DNA of 64,000 bases. Origin: Styela clava (Eukaryota > Chordata > Ascidiacea > Stolidobranchia > Styelidae). This document shows positions 37,225 through 50,723 of this stretch, one piece after another. The translations under genes and the position numbers were made by a program. Where the stretch lies: assembly GCF_964204865.1 (NCBI RefSeq), contig NC_135251.1, positions 11,966,001 to 12,030,000 of the forward strand. Direction: 5' to 3'. The stretch's first letter is position 1, and each line of letters begins with the position of its first letter. The notes under the pieces are model-generated. The model was not told where the DNA came from, searched no databases, and saw nothing but the letters and a program-made list of their open reading frames with translations.

Positions 37225-38851
37225 AATGTTACGGATAGCGACTTTCGCATCAACCAAAAATAGATTGCAATCGCTTTATTAGAAGAGTTTTTCATAGAGG
37301 TAATCGCGAAAAAATTGATGACTTATTTAAAGAGCATAGGCTACTACGAGTTGTGGATTTAGCTAAATTCGAACTATGTACTATGATGTTCTCTTGTCAC
37401 ATTGGAGATCTTCCGTCCAGCCTGAACAGCCTGTTCCAAGCAAACCCAAATTCAAACAGCAGAAATAAAGATAATTTTTTTATTCCATTTGTCAGTAAAG
37501 TATTTCACAAGAATCAATCGCAGTATGTGGACCAAAAGCTTGGAATTCCCTACCCGATGACATCAAAAATTCAAAATCGAACTCAGAATTTCGTTCCAAA
37601 CTTAAACAATATATATTATCATCATATTAGCAATTTTCTCTGCTTTGAACATGTTACTGTTTGGAGATTATTTTTTTAAGGTCAGTTCAACACTGAAAGG
37701 GAGAGCTGTTGATTATTTGGATTGAATGAACTATCAGGAAACTGTCCTCCTCTTCAGTCACCATAGACCAGCTGACAATTTCAATAACTCCACAGGATAC
37801 TTCACCCGGATTCAATATAGAACAATGGACTGAATTAATAACTAGCACACCATTCTAATTTCATTATCATGCGTAATTAGACAACAACAAAAGCACAGCA
37901 ATTTAGGTTATAGATAGAATGCTCAAATAGTAGGGAGTAGGGACAATGGTTTTTGTTTGAGTAGCATGCTGTTCAATTTATTTCCATTGTTGCTACCTAT
38001 CACCGAATCACACTTTTTCTTCTGCTCATCCCAGGATACCATATAATTTTATTATTTTAATTTACATTGGAAAATCCATGACATGGTAAAATGGCTTCTC
38101 TTTATAACTTATCATTCCCTATCCCACTGTACCTTTATACCTTTCTAATCTTCTGGCTGAAATGCAACCATAATAGGTTTTGTGGAAATGCTTTTTATTA
38201 ATTTTTTTTATTTCTTTTTTTTTGAAACTTCATTGTTTTTGGCTGAATCCAGAATTTCAAAAAAAACCTTATAATAGTGAGTCATTTGATACATACCTTT
38301 TTTATCATATTTCGCCAAAACCTGTAGGGTCACATTTTGGCCAGAACAGCCATAGACCACTTATAACACTGTCGCCCTTGAGTGGTGCATACCATATATG
38401 TACACACCCTTTAAACTTGACCATTCCCGCGTTTTATAGTATGTGGTATCATCACTCAATGGTATTGTACATTCATCTAAATTCTTAATTTTTTTTTTTA
38501 AAAATTTTTTTTATTACTATATTCATATGCATTGTGTTTCATGTTGTGTTGTGTCTCTATTTATAGATGTTGTTTTGTCTAACAAACTCCTTTGTACAAA
38601 CAGTTTTGTACACTCCACCCATATCCCTGTTATCGCATCCACCCACCCTCCTCGCACAACTGCCTGTATAAAGGACCATATTGTACATATTTGATTTACC
38701 CTATTATAATTTATATAAATCAAAGGGGTGTATGCCGCACATCTGTGTTTTAGGCCAATATGGTCTTGTGCATACATCCCGTCTTCAGTATTTATAAGTA
38801 CTTACTCTTTTATATTGCTTTTACGAGACGAATAAACATACATACATACAA
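37225..38851 (+). mobile_element. 3' part of a LINE (CR1/L2-like), ending in a CATA tail
   Basis: The plus strand encodes the C-terminal tail of a non-LTR reverse transcriptase: FKEHRLLRVVDLAKFELCTM near 37340-37395, then after a frame change a WNSLPDDIK motif near 37541-37570. This pattern marks CR1/L2/Jockey-type elements. A long AT-rich 3' UTR follows and ends at about 38836-38851 in aataaa plus catacatacatac, a usual LINE terminus. The 5' half is missing, as in most truncated LINE insertions. Confidence 0.65.
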
Positions 38852-38859
38852 GTCACAAA

Positions 38860-41427
38860 GCGAGTTCAATGACACAATACTAATATCTGAATCGTGAATT
38901 TGCGATGACCTTCACGATTAACGATGAACTTTCGCCCATCAACATATCAATTTCCCATCGGTATTTGGGAGCACTATTATACTTGAATAGGCCCGCTTCG
39001 CCACTCCCACAGACTTCGTTAATTATTTAGATCTCGAATATTAAACTTGACGTACGTATATATATATATATGATAAGTACCGAAGTATGAGAGCCGTACA
39101 GACAGACTTTGAAAATGTCACGCACACACAGACAGCCAAGGACGAAGCAATCCAAATCATCCAATTCATCGGTTGCATGAATCACGAAGCCTTATGAACA
39201 CCGCGCTTCTACAAAAACTTCGGTTATATCAAATCTGCCTGCCAACGAACAATAATCTAAGACCTCGCTATCCGATAGGGATTTCATATTAAGCCTCTGA
39301 GGAAATCCGAAGAGGGAGTTTATCACATGCTGTCTGATTACTAGTGCCAGATAGGAAAAGAGTTCAACAGATTTTATTCCTTCAAGGGTTCATGGGCGCA
39401 AGCTGCAGAAACTACGACTCAAATATACACAAGGATTCCTATCAACCTTATATATATAGTAATTAATTTGTGTCTTACAAAAATTTATAAATCACAGCAT
39501 AAGCAATTGACGGGAAATCGGTAAACCGGCTGGCACAGAAACGAAACGATTCAGGACCGACTATTCAATTCTCATGACGCATTGCCGGAAACGACATCAA
39601 TTCAGTTAACAGAGTTAAGCCTGCTTATTCACTGCGTTGATTTCGAACCCTCACTATCAAAGTTACAATTTTCAAATAACAAATCGATTTTACGGAACTT
39701 CAAATATATTTAAATTCAAACCAAACACCAAATACATGCGATAATACTATCAGCTTTGAAACTTTTTGTGCCAAACAAAATCCAGATAACTATTAATGAA
39801 ACTTGAATGAAAATATTGCTCCAGAAAAGTACAAGATACTGCATGTATATATAACATTGAAGTATGATCTGGAATATATATATAAGTAAACTTGGAACAG
39901 CACATAACAAGCTAGCAATAAATTAAGTACAGTTTGTTTGATTTTCATTCTGCTATTGCTATGGCATGCAGAAGTACAATTTCTTTCCAATAAGCTAAGA
40001 ACAGTAAACATATATATCCAATGTCTGTCAAGAGAATGTACTTTGTGTGGGAGCCAGGATCTAATTGTCGTCACACAGTTGTCCAAATTTCTGCTTAACA
40101 TTACAATCATAAATTGTAAGTGGTAATATACAGAGATGTACCGCCAATATATTGAAAAAGAAACCAAAAACTGCTTGCCCGACCTGATGAAAAATTCAAA
40201 AACATCTATCCCATAAGATTTTAATCAGCTTTGGAGTGTAAAGAATTGTTTTAAATTTTGCGAGTTTGAAAAGGGCATAATCAAAATATGATAGATCGAT
40301 CGAAAATTCAACAAAAAATCAATGTCAGGAATATGGAACATTCAGCAAAAACAAAAAGTATTCAATCGAGTCTGTATTGGTTAAAACTTGGTATCCAAAT
40401 GTACATAAAAGATGGGTGAATGTCATAAAAAACATTCTTCTGATAGGATTTACATATTTATCCCGGGGAGAGGAAAGTAGATAAGACTGCTTAATCATGT
40501 GACGAACCACGGCCTCTCGTCCGGTTATTAGTCCATGTATGGGATTAGTTAGCCAGGTATTTGTTTTCAGATGCATGGCTTGACTTCTATTGGAAATCAT
40601 ATCGAGTTGGCGTTTCATGTAGGCCCAAAGTAGCCCAGTAGCCATTTGAAGTTTTGTTTTTAAATAAATCTTTACTGCTTAGAGCGCTAGTAATCTTTTA
40701 CTTAGAAAATATAATATTATAAGAAAAATGAAATCTGTGTACAGAATAGCATGCTTATAATAAGGTATAAGATTTCCTCAAAATTCAAATTTGAAGTTAA
40801 CATTTGTTTAAGGGAATAAAGTACCACAAATTCATCAGAAACGAGCATCAAAATGACAGAAGCCAGTAACAGTTGTTAAGTTATCAATCACTATTAGATA
40901 ATTACTATTTTACCAGTAGGTACTCATTTGGGAGAGACATTATTTTTTCAACTACAGGTACTATAGAAAAAGGGGAGCTATTTAAAATGACTTGCAAACC
41001 TGCAATCAATTTCAAACTTCACAAAATTTTTTTTATAAGGATCAATGAGTCTGAAAATTGATAAGCTAACTATGTTTTTCCTTACGGTAGACGTAGAACA
41101 TACCAGCACATGGACTTGGCATTGATTAGTACGTGGAGGAGTCGCATAAATCGCGACAAAATAATAAGATGAGGAGAGTATTGATGGTTTTCGCTTTCTT
41201 TCGATGCTCATAGCAATTTAAACTATACAAATATAGTGAAAAGAGAAAAGAAAAGTGCAAAGTCATGAACAATAATAATTAATAATAATAACCATATTAC
41301 ACAGGTATATATACATTATGTCGAATCATAACCTAGAATATATTAGTCGGCTATATTTCCCAACCAAGATTCAATTACGCATGACAATGATCAAAATCAA
41401 GAAATGACTGAAGATTATGTTCTTGTT
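38860..41427. other. Intergenic between LINE and TPRG1L, no gene recognised
   Basis: Holds a TA microsatellite (about 39056-39070), the interspersed repeat at 40441-40585, and the TPRG1L 3' UTR at its right end. Otherwise only short frames. Confidence 0.45.
40441..40585 (+). repeat. Interspersed repeat, single arm of the 52.4-53.2 kb element
   Basis: tgataggatttacatattta through gttagccaggtatttg, closely matching 52353-52500. Confidence 0.7.
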
Positions 41428-44400
41428 TTAAAAGCTAACACCACCACGCTCTCTGGAGAACCCAAGCCTGCTTTGGTTGTGAACGTAAGATGCGAATCCA
41501 GCGTAAGATTCAATAATGATGGGTTGGTTGTCAATGTATTTGATATTCGGGACTTTCTCCAATGCTTGTTTCAAGCCAGAGAGGAATGATTGCACCTGGA
41601 AATATTAAAAAAAAATCTCTCAGTGAAGCGTTCTAATTCTTGTTCGTCAAGGGCCAAGGCAAATGAATCCACTAACACACATTTCAGCACTCCAAAAGTG
41701 TGTTGTGTGCAACAGTATGGAGGTAACAAATTTTGTTTGCCTACTTTACACCAAGTTGTGTAAAGGGACTGAAGCCTACATGGTCAGCGGGTATATTCAC
41801 TTGGCTAACACAGACAGTCCCCGAACTCGTGATAGAACTAAAATAAGGAAAATCGGAATAAAATTATGGCCTAAGCCTAACCTAGTATACATACTACAGG
41901 AGTACACACATTTCTCCGCCAGTGAGGAGTTCCGCCCAAGGGAAAAACTTGCTTTGTATTTGCTGTAGTACTACCGATATTATTTAGTTTTATATCATCA
42001 CTATATGACTTTAATTCATGAACACATAAAATATTAAACTGTACAAAAGAGGGAGTGCGATAACACTACCTAAGGCTCTATTTGAAGATTAAATAATTTA
42101 CTTTTTAATACTTTTCAAGCATAGTGGGGAAGGAATAAGGATTTCCCAAGTAGACGATGGGAGGAATATAACAAAAAAATGGGATTTACTGCACTAACAC
42201 AAATGCAAAGAGAAAAGCAGTAGGTATTTGTTTTTCTACACAATTTATTTATACACCTTATGTTGCATCCAATGTTAGATAAGGAACTACTATGGTTTGC
42301 AAGGATCAGAATCTTTTGGGTTTGAAATTGCCAACCTAGTTAATTACACTCAGGACCTGAGATTTTAACCTGCCATGCCATCATATAGAAGCATAACACG
42401 CTATCCATTATGCCATGGGTTCCCAAAGTGTTCCATACTGAGCCCTAGATGCTCCGTGGGAGTAATCTAGTCCCTAGCGCACTGGTTCTCAACCAGTTGT
42501 CCATGGCCCACTGCTGGGCCACAGAAGGATTTTGAGGTAGGCCACAGGACTATTAATTTATTTATATAACAATAGTTAGCAATTTATTTATTTATTATTA
42601 ATTTATTTAATTTATTTATATATTATATATATTATATATATATATAATTATATATATTATATATAATTAATTTATTTATATAACAATAGTTAACAATTGT
42701 AGCAGCAATCAATGACGATGCTGTTTTCTGCTACTGAGTGGTAATTTCCATTGTAGTTCTAAACGTTATCTGCAGAAACATCTTGATTTTCTTGAAGTTT
42801 TCCCCTTGCAATAAAAAGTTTAATGGGCCACAAGAATTTTTGGGCAACAAAAATGAGCCACGAAGAAAACAAAAGTTGAGAACAGGCCTAGCAGCTCCGC
42901 AAGCTATTTCTTTACTTATTAAAACACAGAATATTTTTTAAATACAAAGCAGCAAATACATACGAGTCATCAAATAAATTAGGTTGAATGTGTTATGCTT
43001 CATTTGAGAACATTAGATTTATACAAAAACAATCCAAGTTGGTGATATGTACAGAACCTGCTCATCAGACTTCCCAACAGATTATTAAAAATATTATTTA
43101 AAATATCTAAACTATGAATTGTTAAAATAACAGTAATGTTTTTTCATCTCCAGCTTAACAATGTCAGCCATCATTAAATAGGATTAGTAACCTCGCAGAC
43201 ACAGTCAATTTCTGAATGCTATCTATACAAAAAATTTTTTTAGAATGCGACCCTTGTTGAATAACTTTACTCAGCCCCAAGGGATAGCAAAGTTGACCAA
43301 AATTAATCTTTTTGCTAAAACTTACGTCATACGCTTCTTTTGTCTCGAGATCTGGTAAGGCCAACACAGGATGAGATGTAAAAGTTGAAAATGGTATGTC
43401 TGTGTTGAGTGGGTTCCATTTCTGATACCACGGTTGGTTATCCATCGTTCCCCATGTTATTCGAACCCCTTTATACAGGCGAGGACTGAATAACAAAAAG
43501 TTTTAGCATTTACAACCAAATTTTGGTGCTCCAGAAGTGTGTGTACCAATATGGAGGTAACTAATTTTGTTCGCCTACTTTACATCAAGTTGTGTAAAGA
43601 GACTGAAACCTATGGGCAGGGGTATATTTACTTGGCTAACACAGACAGTCCCCGAACTCGTAATAGTACTATAATAAGAAAAATCCAAATAAAATTATGG
43701 TCTAACCCTAACCTGGGACACACACTTTGAAAGTACCCAAATTTATATATAAAGTAATTTGCATTCAACATTTTATTGTATCCATTCAGAATTATATTTG
43801 CTGAGCTTTGAATGCATAGCAAAAATTTCGAAGGCAAACACAGTCAATATTGACAATGTAGAAATGGTTCTGCAAATACATGACATATAAATGCGCAGAT
43901 CATTACCATCAAAAGACAACTGTCGCTTCAAACACATGTCAAAGTTGTAAATACTAGAGCCCCAAAATTGGAGGATAACCAAACTGAAACAGGGTACCAT
44001 CATACACAATCAGAAGTTGAAGTGTTATTTTATTATTAAATGAATTTTCTCCATTTTTGTAGATTTAAAAAATCACGACTTCTGTTTTCTGTGTCACCCT
44101 GTAACTAAAAATTCAAAAGCTGAATAAATCTTAAAAAACCACTCTTAATTATTACTTACACAGAAACAGAATTGGGTGGATAATCGAAATTGCCGTTATG
44201 AACTTCTTTCAGCTGTTTCAGCGCAATTCTCTGGATAGAGGCGAGCTTCATCGCCACATAATCATATTTGCAAATTATTATGTTGTTCTCGCAAAGTATA
44301 ACCAGTCGTTCTTTGTCCCGATTCCAAGACGATATTCTGAAAAATAAAAAAGATGCTTTCCGAATATACATTGAGAGTCAAGAGTAAAAGTAATAGAGAT

Positions 44401-47400
44401 GTACTGTAGTACTGTAATCAATTTTCTTTCTGATAGCGATCTGATACCAACAAAAAGGCGCCAATTTTTAAAATTGTTATTATTAATGTTCCGATATGGT
44501 AATATCCCAATAATATGTAATTAACATCGTTCATGAATGTACGGGACAGACAGGAGAAAATATTTGTTTTCGAGCAGTATGTATTCAGTATTCACAGTGA
44601 ATATTGTTTGGACTAGAGCAGGGGTTCCCAAGCTTTTTTCAGGACGACCCCAAACTATATATTTTTCAATAAACTTCTGAAGCTTCTTTCACTGGACTTT
44701 TGAGTTTGGTCATGTGCTGGTGTTAAGTAAAATAAGCTAAAACCAAACAGTGATGTCACAATAAGCATCTACATTTTCTATCTATAGCATAAGCATAGAG
44801 CGATGCCTATGGGTCTGTTTTACAAGGAGCCATGGTAAAAACTGCTAAATTTAACATGGTTTGTCAAATCATATTTGTTTTGTACGTCCATCCTCTACCA
44901 TATCTCAGCGACCCCATGACCTGTTTGCGACTCGACCTACTTATCACTTCGAGCCAATTTGGGGTCGCGACCCCTGGTTTGGGAACCCCTGGACTAGAGG
45001 AACAGATATTCCAGAAAAAGAGATCGTCCAACTTCAAATCAGAATTTGTGATTCAAATGCATAAATGATGTTTTGCTAGATGCACTACTAATAGTTTAAT
45101 AAAATAAGCTACTCAATTTGCTTCGTAAAATGCATTTTAACTTTGTCTGTGTGCAGAATTGCATCTCAGCAAATTGAAGCAGACATTTCGTTGTGCATAG
45201 GTGCCAAGAATTGTGGTATTCCATTAGAAAACCCATAGCGGGCCGGCTACCATACATGATGAACTACGGTACTTATATTTTCATTCATTTAGGAGCAATC
45301 ACTCACCATACTACCGTAAAGATTAATGAGAAGGTAAAAATATAAAACAATAGTTAGATTGGTAGCTTCAAATGAGATATATAATATAACCATGAAAGTC
45401 CATGATCATGCAAAAACAGGCGTTGTATAATTGTATAGTTCTTAAACACGCGTGACATTAATCATGGTGCATGGATATTTGCTGAATAATGAATAAAAGT
45501 TAATCAGGGACATGAGGTGCTGACATCCAAACGGTGACGCAGTATGCGATTATTGATTACAATTGACTATAAGCCGTATGAAATAAGGCATTCATATGAA
45601 TCATATTACGACTACAAACTTTTAATATTAAAATGATACTAAACAGCTTTTTAATAACATAAGACAGGGGTGGGCACAATTTTTTAGTATAAGAGCCGCA
45701 TGCTGCAAGTCAGAACTTTTAAAGAGCCGCAGAATTTGTGAATTTATTAATATTATCGAAATACTATGAACAGAAAAGAAATTCACACAAGAGTCTAATA
45801 ACAATAAATAGATAAACAAGGCAACTCTGTTTTCATCTTCGTATTTTCGTTTTTTTAATTTTGGACACATCGCACAGTAACTTAGCGGCAATCAAGCTGC
45901 AATACCGCCGACGCATCAATAAACATTGACCATTGTGACGAAAGATTTGCTGACTCGACTGACTTAAATTCAACGCTACAGCGATTTTCATACTAAAACA
46001 TAACTTCTTAATAACGACTTTTGATAAATTAAAAGAGTTTACATTAAAGTTTTTCTCTTAGTTAAAATTTGGATAAAAATTTATGTTAGCTAGAAGAGCC
46101 GCACAAAAAGTCTGGTGAGCCGCGGTGTGCCCACCCCTGACATAAGATATACTTTCACAATGGAAAAGGTAAAGCATTATTAGCTTATGCTGTTTCAATT
46201 TTGTTTCGTTTGGACATGTGAGGAGTGAAAAGTAATTGGTTGCTTTAGACCAGTGGTTTCCAACATTTTTGGTGGAGAGGGATCTCATGAAAGGGTCCAG
46301 AGGCTCGGGGAACTACTGTCCACTAGTTTAATTGCCGTATGCGAAAAACATCATTTGAATAATAAAATAAACTGTAAATATATATGAAAGCAAACCTAAT
46401 ACTGGCAAAACAAAACAAGTTTAATTATAGTGGCAAAGGTATTTTATTATATTTAAACGATATACATAGGCAATATTTAATAATGAATGGAAACTTGTGG
46501 AACTGCGGACTGTGCTGGCGAAACCCTGGCGTTCTTCGTAACCCCGGCTGAAAGCCACTGTTCTATAGTATAGAAGCATACAGTTGAATCATGCATAAAT
46601 TTCGGTTTGGTTGGTTACCAGACCTAGTCGAATATGTGAACAGATAGCCAGCTCCATTCTTTTAAAATGTGGAAAATTTCTGTCGGCACTATGTGCCGAA
46701 TAATAGAAATTATGGCAATCAAAACCAAAGAATCACAAGAAAATACCACTTGGAATAAGGGTGGGTTTCATCATTAGTATATATGTATTTGCAATGTGAC
46801 TATTTGTGAAATTGTAAACACAAAAATGATCTTGAAAGTACTGCCAGAAGCAAACTGGAATACTAATGGCATATCTATAAAGTATTACCATGCAAATAAT
46901 GAATTGATTTTCTAATCAATTAGAGTGAAAACCCTTCACCAAACTCAACTGTATAATAGGCTACACAAATTATTGTCATGTGTTACATCATTTGGCGCTC
47001 CAGAAGTGTGCATACCAATATGGAGGTAACTAATTTTGTTCGCCTACTTTACATCAAATTGCATAACGGGACGGTAGCCTATGGGTAGGGGGTATATTTA
47101 CTTGGCTAACACAGACAGTTCTCGAACTCGTAATAGAACAAAAGTAGGGAAAATCAGAATAAAATTATGCCCTGCCCCTAACCCTAACGTGGTACACTCA
47201 CGACGGGAGTACCCATCATTGAACTTGAAATAAACTAACAAAACTAAGTATAATACCCATGCACTATTGATAATAACAATCATACAATGTAAGTATTGAT
47301 AAGCAATTTGGTAATATACAGTTAATTATTTAACATATTTACTCTGTTAGAAGCCATCTTCCAAGGACCAATCCATCAATTTCTTGATTCAACTGTTGGT

Positions 47401-48087
47401 TTTTCACATCTTCCACTGCCATGTCCAGATTATTGCCCTATGGACAAGATAAATGTTTTAGTTAATTATTAAAATAGTAAATGTGGGCTTAGAATAATGA
47501 TGGTTCTTTTATGCATAGTATATTCAAAAACTTATACAATTTGGTCATTTTTTTTGGATTTTTTCTAATTACTCAAGTAACAAGAAATGAAAATTCACTA
47601 ATAATAGAACATTTATGAATCAGGCCTACATTGCTTTTGATTTGTTAACAAGTCTTATGATTAAATCAAAGAAAGTCTCTCACGCAAAATTGAGACATGG
47701 TCATGATTAAGGATGTTGCTAACTTGCTATCACAGAGTTTAATATTTCGAAATTTCAACTCGCAAATAATTTTGATCCTAAATAAGATATGTTACGGTAA
47801 ATAAAAATCATGGTGCATGAAGAGAAAAGCAAAATTTTAGCATAAAATTGGTAAATTTTACATTTGAAACAGTAATTTTCATATCTGAATTTAAAAAATG
47901 TTAATAACTATAATAATGAAAAAGTATGCTGAAGCCAATATACCGGGAGGTAACAACCTACCCTTGTCGCAAAAAATTTGTCTGCAACATGGTGTGTAAC
48001 AATTCCTCCTCCTGGTACGGTTTCTCCATTCGGCATAACAGTCACCAAGTCTGGATTATGTGTGGTATGGTCGACAGGCTCTTGCAT
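41428..48087 (-). CDS. TPRG1L: TPRG1/TPRG1L-like protein with hSac2 domain
   Basis: Family of tumour protein p63-regulated gene 1; vertebrate TPRG1L (Mover) is a synaptic-vesicle-associated protein. Five exons join in frame: 48087-47962, 47437-47343, 44336-44160, 43485-43326, 41595-41428, giving 726 nt, 241 aa (the vertebrate protein is near 270). Landmarks in order: GGGIVTHHVADKFFATR (27-42), IDGLVLGRWLLTE ending at residue 74, SSWNRDKERLVILCE and IICKYDY in exon 3, GVRITWG and KWNPLNTDIPFSTFTSHP in exon 4, and IIIESYAGFASYVHNQSRLG near the C terminus. The ATG at 48087 opens a short unstructured N terminus; no transmembrane segment is seen. Phases are 0, 2, 2 and 0 after exons 1 to 4. Introns carry several MITEs with clean target-site duplications. 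TPRG1 and TPRG1L cannot be told apart here because invertebrates may carry one ancestor of both. Confidence 0.88.
41686..41906 (+). mobile_element. MITE family Y copy, perfect TSD, in TPRG1L last intron
   Basis: From agcactccaaaagtgtg to ctacaggagtaca. The duplication cacatttc is perfect at 41678-41685 and 41907-41914. It carries the family open frame. Confidence 0.85.
42590..42672. repeat. TA-rich low-complexity tract
   Basis: Runs of atatat and attatatat, bordered on both sides by the phrase aatttatttatataacaata, so the tract may mark an old short duplication. Confidence 0.7.
43525..43737 (+). mobile_element. MITE family Y copy in a TPRG1L intron
   Basis: Starts ggtgctccagaagtg and ends gaaagtacc. 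TSD caaatttt (43517-43524) and caaattta (43738-43745), 7 of 8 matching. Carries the family open frame. Confidence 0.8.
44619..44991. mobile_element. hAT-like non-autonomous element, perfect 8-bp TSD
   Basis: Terminal inverted repeat caggggttcccaag / tttgggaacccctg. The duplication gactagag is perfect at 44611-44618 and 44992-44999. 373 bp, no coding capacity, in a TPRG1L intron. The 8-bp TSD and CAGGGG ends are the usual hAT signature. Confidence 0.9.
45665..46139. mobile_element. hAT-like non-autonomous element, perfect 8-bp TSD
   Basis: Terminal inverted repeat caggggtgggcac / gtgcccacccctg, with subterminal agccgca motifs at both ends. The duplication acataaga is perfect at 45657-45664 and 46140-46147. 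475 bp, in a TPRG1L intron. Confidence 0.9.
46251..46560. mobile_element. hAT-like element relic
   Basis: Left end cagtggtttccaac and right end ctgaaagccactg form a terminal inverted repeat. No clear TSD. Confidence 0.55.
46994..47213 (+). mobile_element. MITE family Y copy in a TPRG1L intron
   Basis: Starts ggcgctccagaagtg and ends cgggagtacc. TSD catcattt (46986-46993) and catcattg (47214-47221), 7 of 8 matching. Confidence 0.8.
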
Positions 48088-50723
48088 TTTTGTATTTTAT
48101 CGATCAATTTTAAAAGTAATAATTATGAACCTATACACAAAACAAAAGAGTGACAATTGGACAATCTGGGAGAAAGCAAAAACGAAATTTTATGGACTGA
48201 AAGAGTATCAATCCTGCAATGATAGACATTTATTATAAAATCGACACTTCATTATTTGAATGCAACAATTCTAATTTCTATACATACACCAGGGGGTGCA
48301 GCCAGGATTTTTTACCGGGGGGGGGGGGTCACATTGGCATTAAAAATGCAACAAAGGTACAATGCACGGCTCAAACTGAGAATTGTGTGTCGTTACCGGC
48401 GGAACGCCATTGAATATATTCCAGTATTGCTTGTAACTCGCCTCGCAGAAATTAAAAATTACATTGCATCAAAAAAATCTTCAAACGGGGAGGTTGGGGG
48501 TTATGACCCACGTAACCACCTCCCACTAGCTTCTCCCTGACATACACTACAATCTGTAATAAGCAAGTTCGCACAAATTCAATGAGCATTAGTTAAATAA
48601 AACATTGCACAACAAATCTACTCTTAATGTAATATGAAAATGAATTGCATGGTAGCAAACCCAGTATTACCTTATGAACATATAATTCTGTACTTTCATA
48701 ACAACATTTATCAAAAAAAAAATAATAAAAAACATGAACAGTATTATTATGTTATTCAGTCACAGATAATAACAGCACAGCAAGCATGAAATAGTCCTTA
48801 TGCGAAATAATAGAAACATCAAAATATACTTGAACACCCTTCCGTTTACTATAACACTTGAAGATACTTTGTGTGAACCAAGGCAGAGGAGCCGTAACAT
48901 TATGTTAGAGGTAAAGCTAAGCTTACCATAATTGGCTACCCAAAATTTTAGTGGCTTCAGCTCCTAATTATTTATCACATTTATACTTCTTACTCTTACA
49001 AATAACAATATTTTTAAAATTCAATTTCTAATATTAATTCAAAGTTCCGAGTTGAACTTGAGATTGATTTGCGTTGATATTTTATGGTAGTGATCAAAAC
49101 AAAAAACACCAGTGGGTAGGAAGCTGGAGCCCAGCCCTGACGTGAAAAATTATCTCAGTTCTGTGTGAACCACATTGAATAATTTAGCAGTTAGCAACAA
49201 TCGTTAAACTGCTAGATAAATTCCAGTTACCACCCATACATCTGTTTCAGTAATTCATCAGTCCCGGTTTGTATATTTCTTCCTACTCAGAAAAGACATG
49301 ATGCAATCCATAAAAAGGCCTAACTTCAAAATAGCTAATCCATGCTAGATGCTATATTAAATCTGACCAGGTAATGGATTAGGATTTTCTGTTATGATTA
49401 ACACTGACATTTGAAAATCATTACAACCAGGGCTGGCCAAAAACGAATAGCCTACCATTTGCCTACACAAAGTTCTGGATGAATTTAATTTACATATTCC
49501 CTATTGATCTCTATCATTCCTATTTATATGGATACAAAAGTTCAAATGACAAATAAAAGTGTTTTCACAAAAAAATAGAGATTTAACTTTTATTTTTTAA
49601 TGTTCTCTTTTATTAAAGTGATATTGGTCTGATAATATTCGAATCGTTTTCAATCTCCTTTATGCCAAATCAGATGAACAATAAAATTGAACTAATACAA
49701 AGCAATTATGATGAGCTAGCGGTATATAATCAATACACACCGAACATTTCCTATTCATTAGGACAGAGACATACAATGAATAAAAATCGCACAATCTGGA
49801 ATTCTAGTGAAATATACCCATGAATCTTATATGGTTTTTGTGAAAACGAAAAATTAATCGTAAACAGAGAAAGTGAAACAGAGAAATTGATAATGTGACA
49901 ATCACTCTACAAATTCATGACTTTTTTCAATATCATGAGTTAATCTATAATTCCTATTTATATGATTACATGGGTCAAGTACCAAATAAAAGTGTTTCAA
50001 AAGGTTCCGATAAAAATAGGGTTCCAAAAGACTCAACAGAGAAAACAAAAGTTCAGCAAATCGATGTACATGTACACTTTGTGTCGAATTGCGATAGTAG
50101 TAGTAGTTTTTCTTAAGCACTATGAAGTATGAATAATATGAAACCGTTAGCTAATTGAAAAATTTGATTTGTAGGTTTTTTTTATCAAACACAAATCCAA
50201 AAATAAAGATTTGCTGTTCAATGCAAAGTTGATCGAAGAATGTGTTTGACTTAATTAACAATCAATAACAAAAAAGCACAAGGTAATAAACAACATATTT
50301 CGTATCAGCTATGTACATTAATAAAAATCGAACCCCACTGTAACTACGGTAGTTAAAAAATAATTTACGCCAAGTGACGACTATGAAGCACTATACACCA
50401 TGCAAGACACTGCCTACTTTTAATATCAGATTCTCAGTTGGAGCTAGTTAACCCTAGTGTATGTTATCATTGTATGAAGCAACTCTTATCAATATGTCAA
50501 TATTTTCAATTACTCGACTTCTATTTTCATTTTTTATTTCACATAATGCATAGCTATTATTATTACGTAAATAATTATAAAGTTCTCAGATTTTAATAAA
50601 TGAATGTCCTTTACAATTATTCTATTTTAACATAAAATTCTTCAAAATATTTAAAAAAGTGCGGTCGTTTTTTCCCAGACTTACCGTTATAAATTAATTA
50701 CGATTAAACTGACAATCACAATC
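48088..50723. other. Intergenic between TPRG1L and RNF185-like, no gene recognised
   Basis: Contains a transposon end at 48289-48330 (caggggg tgcagccagg, then a G run of about 12) and a diverged repeat pair at about 49523-49570 and 49951-50000 (ttcctatttatatg, aaataaaagtgttt). No splice-bordered coding segment was found. Confidence 0.4.
50533..50538 (-). terminator. Possible polyadenylation signal AATAAA of the RNF185-like gene
   Basis: AATAAA on the minus strand, about 185 bp beyond the TGA at 50724. Position is plausible; use is not shown. Confidence 0.35.

Noticed and set aside
37353-37679. A 108-codon plus-strand frame as a host gene
   Set aside because: The translation is the tail of a LINE reverse transcriptase that changes frame before the WNSLPDD motif.
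39793-40167. A 124-codon minus-strand frame
   Set aside because: Low-complexity hydrophobic translation of AT-rich sequence, with no motif or start context.
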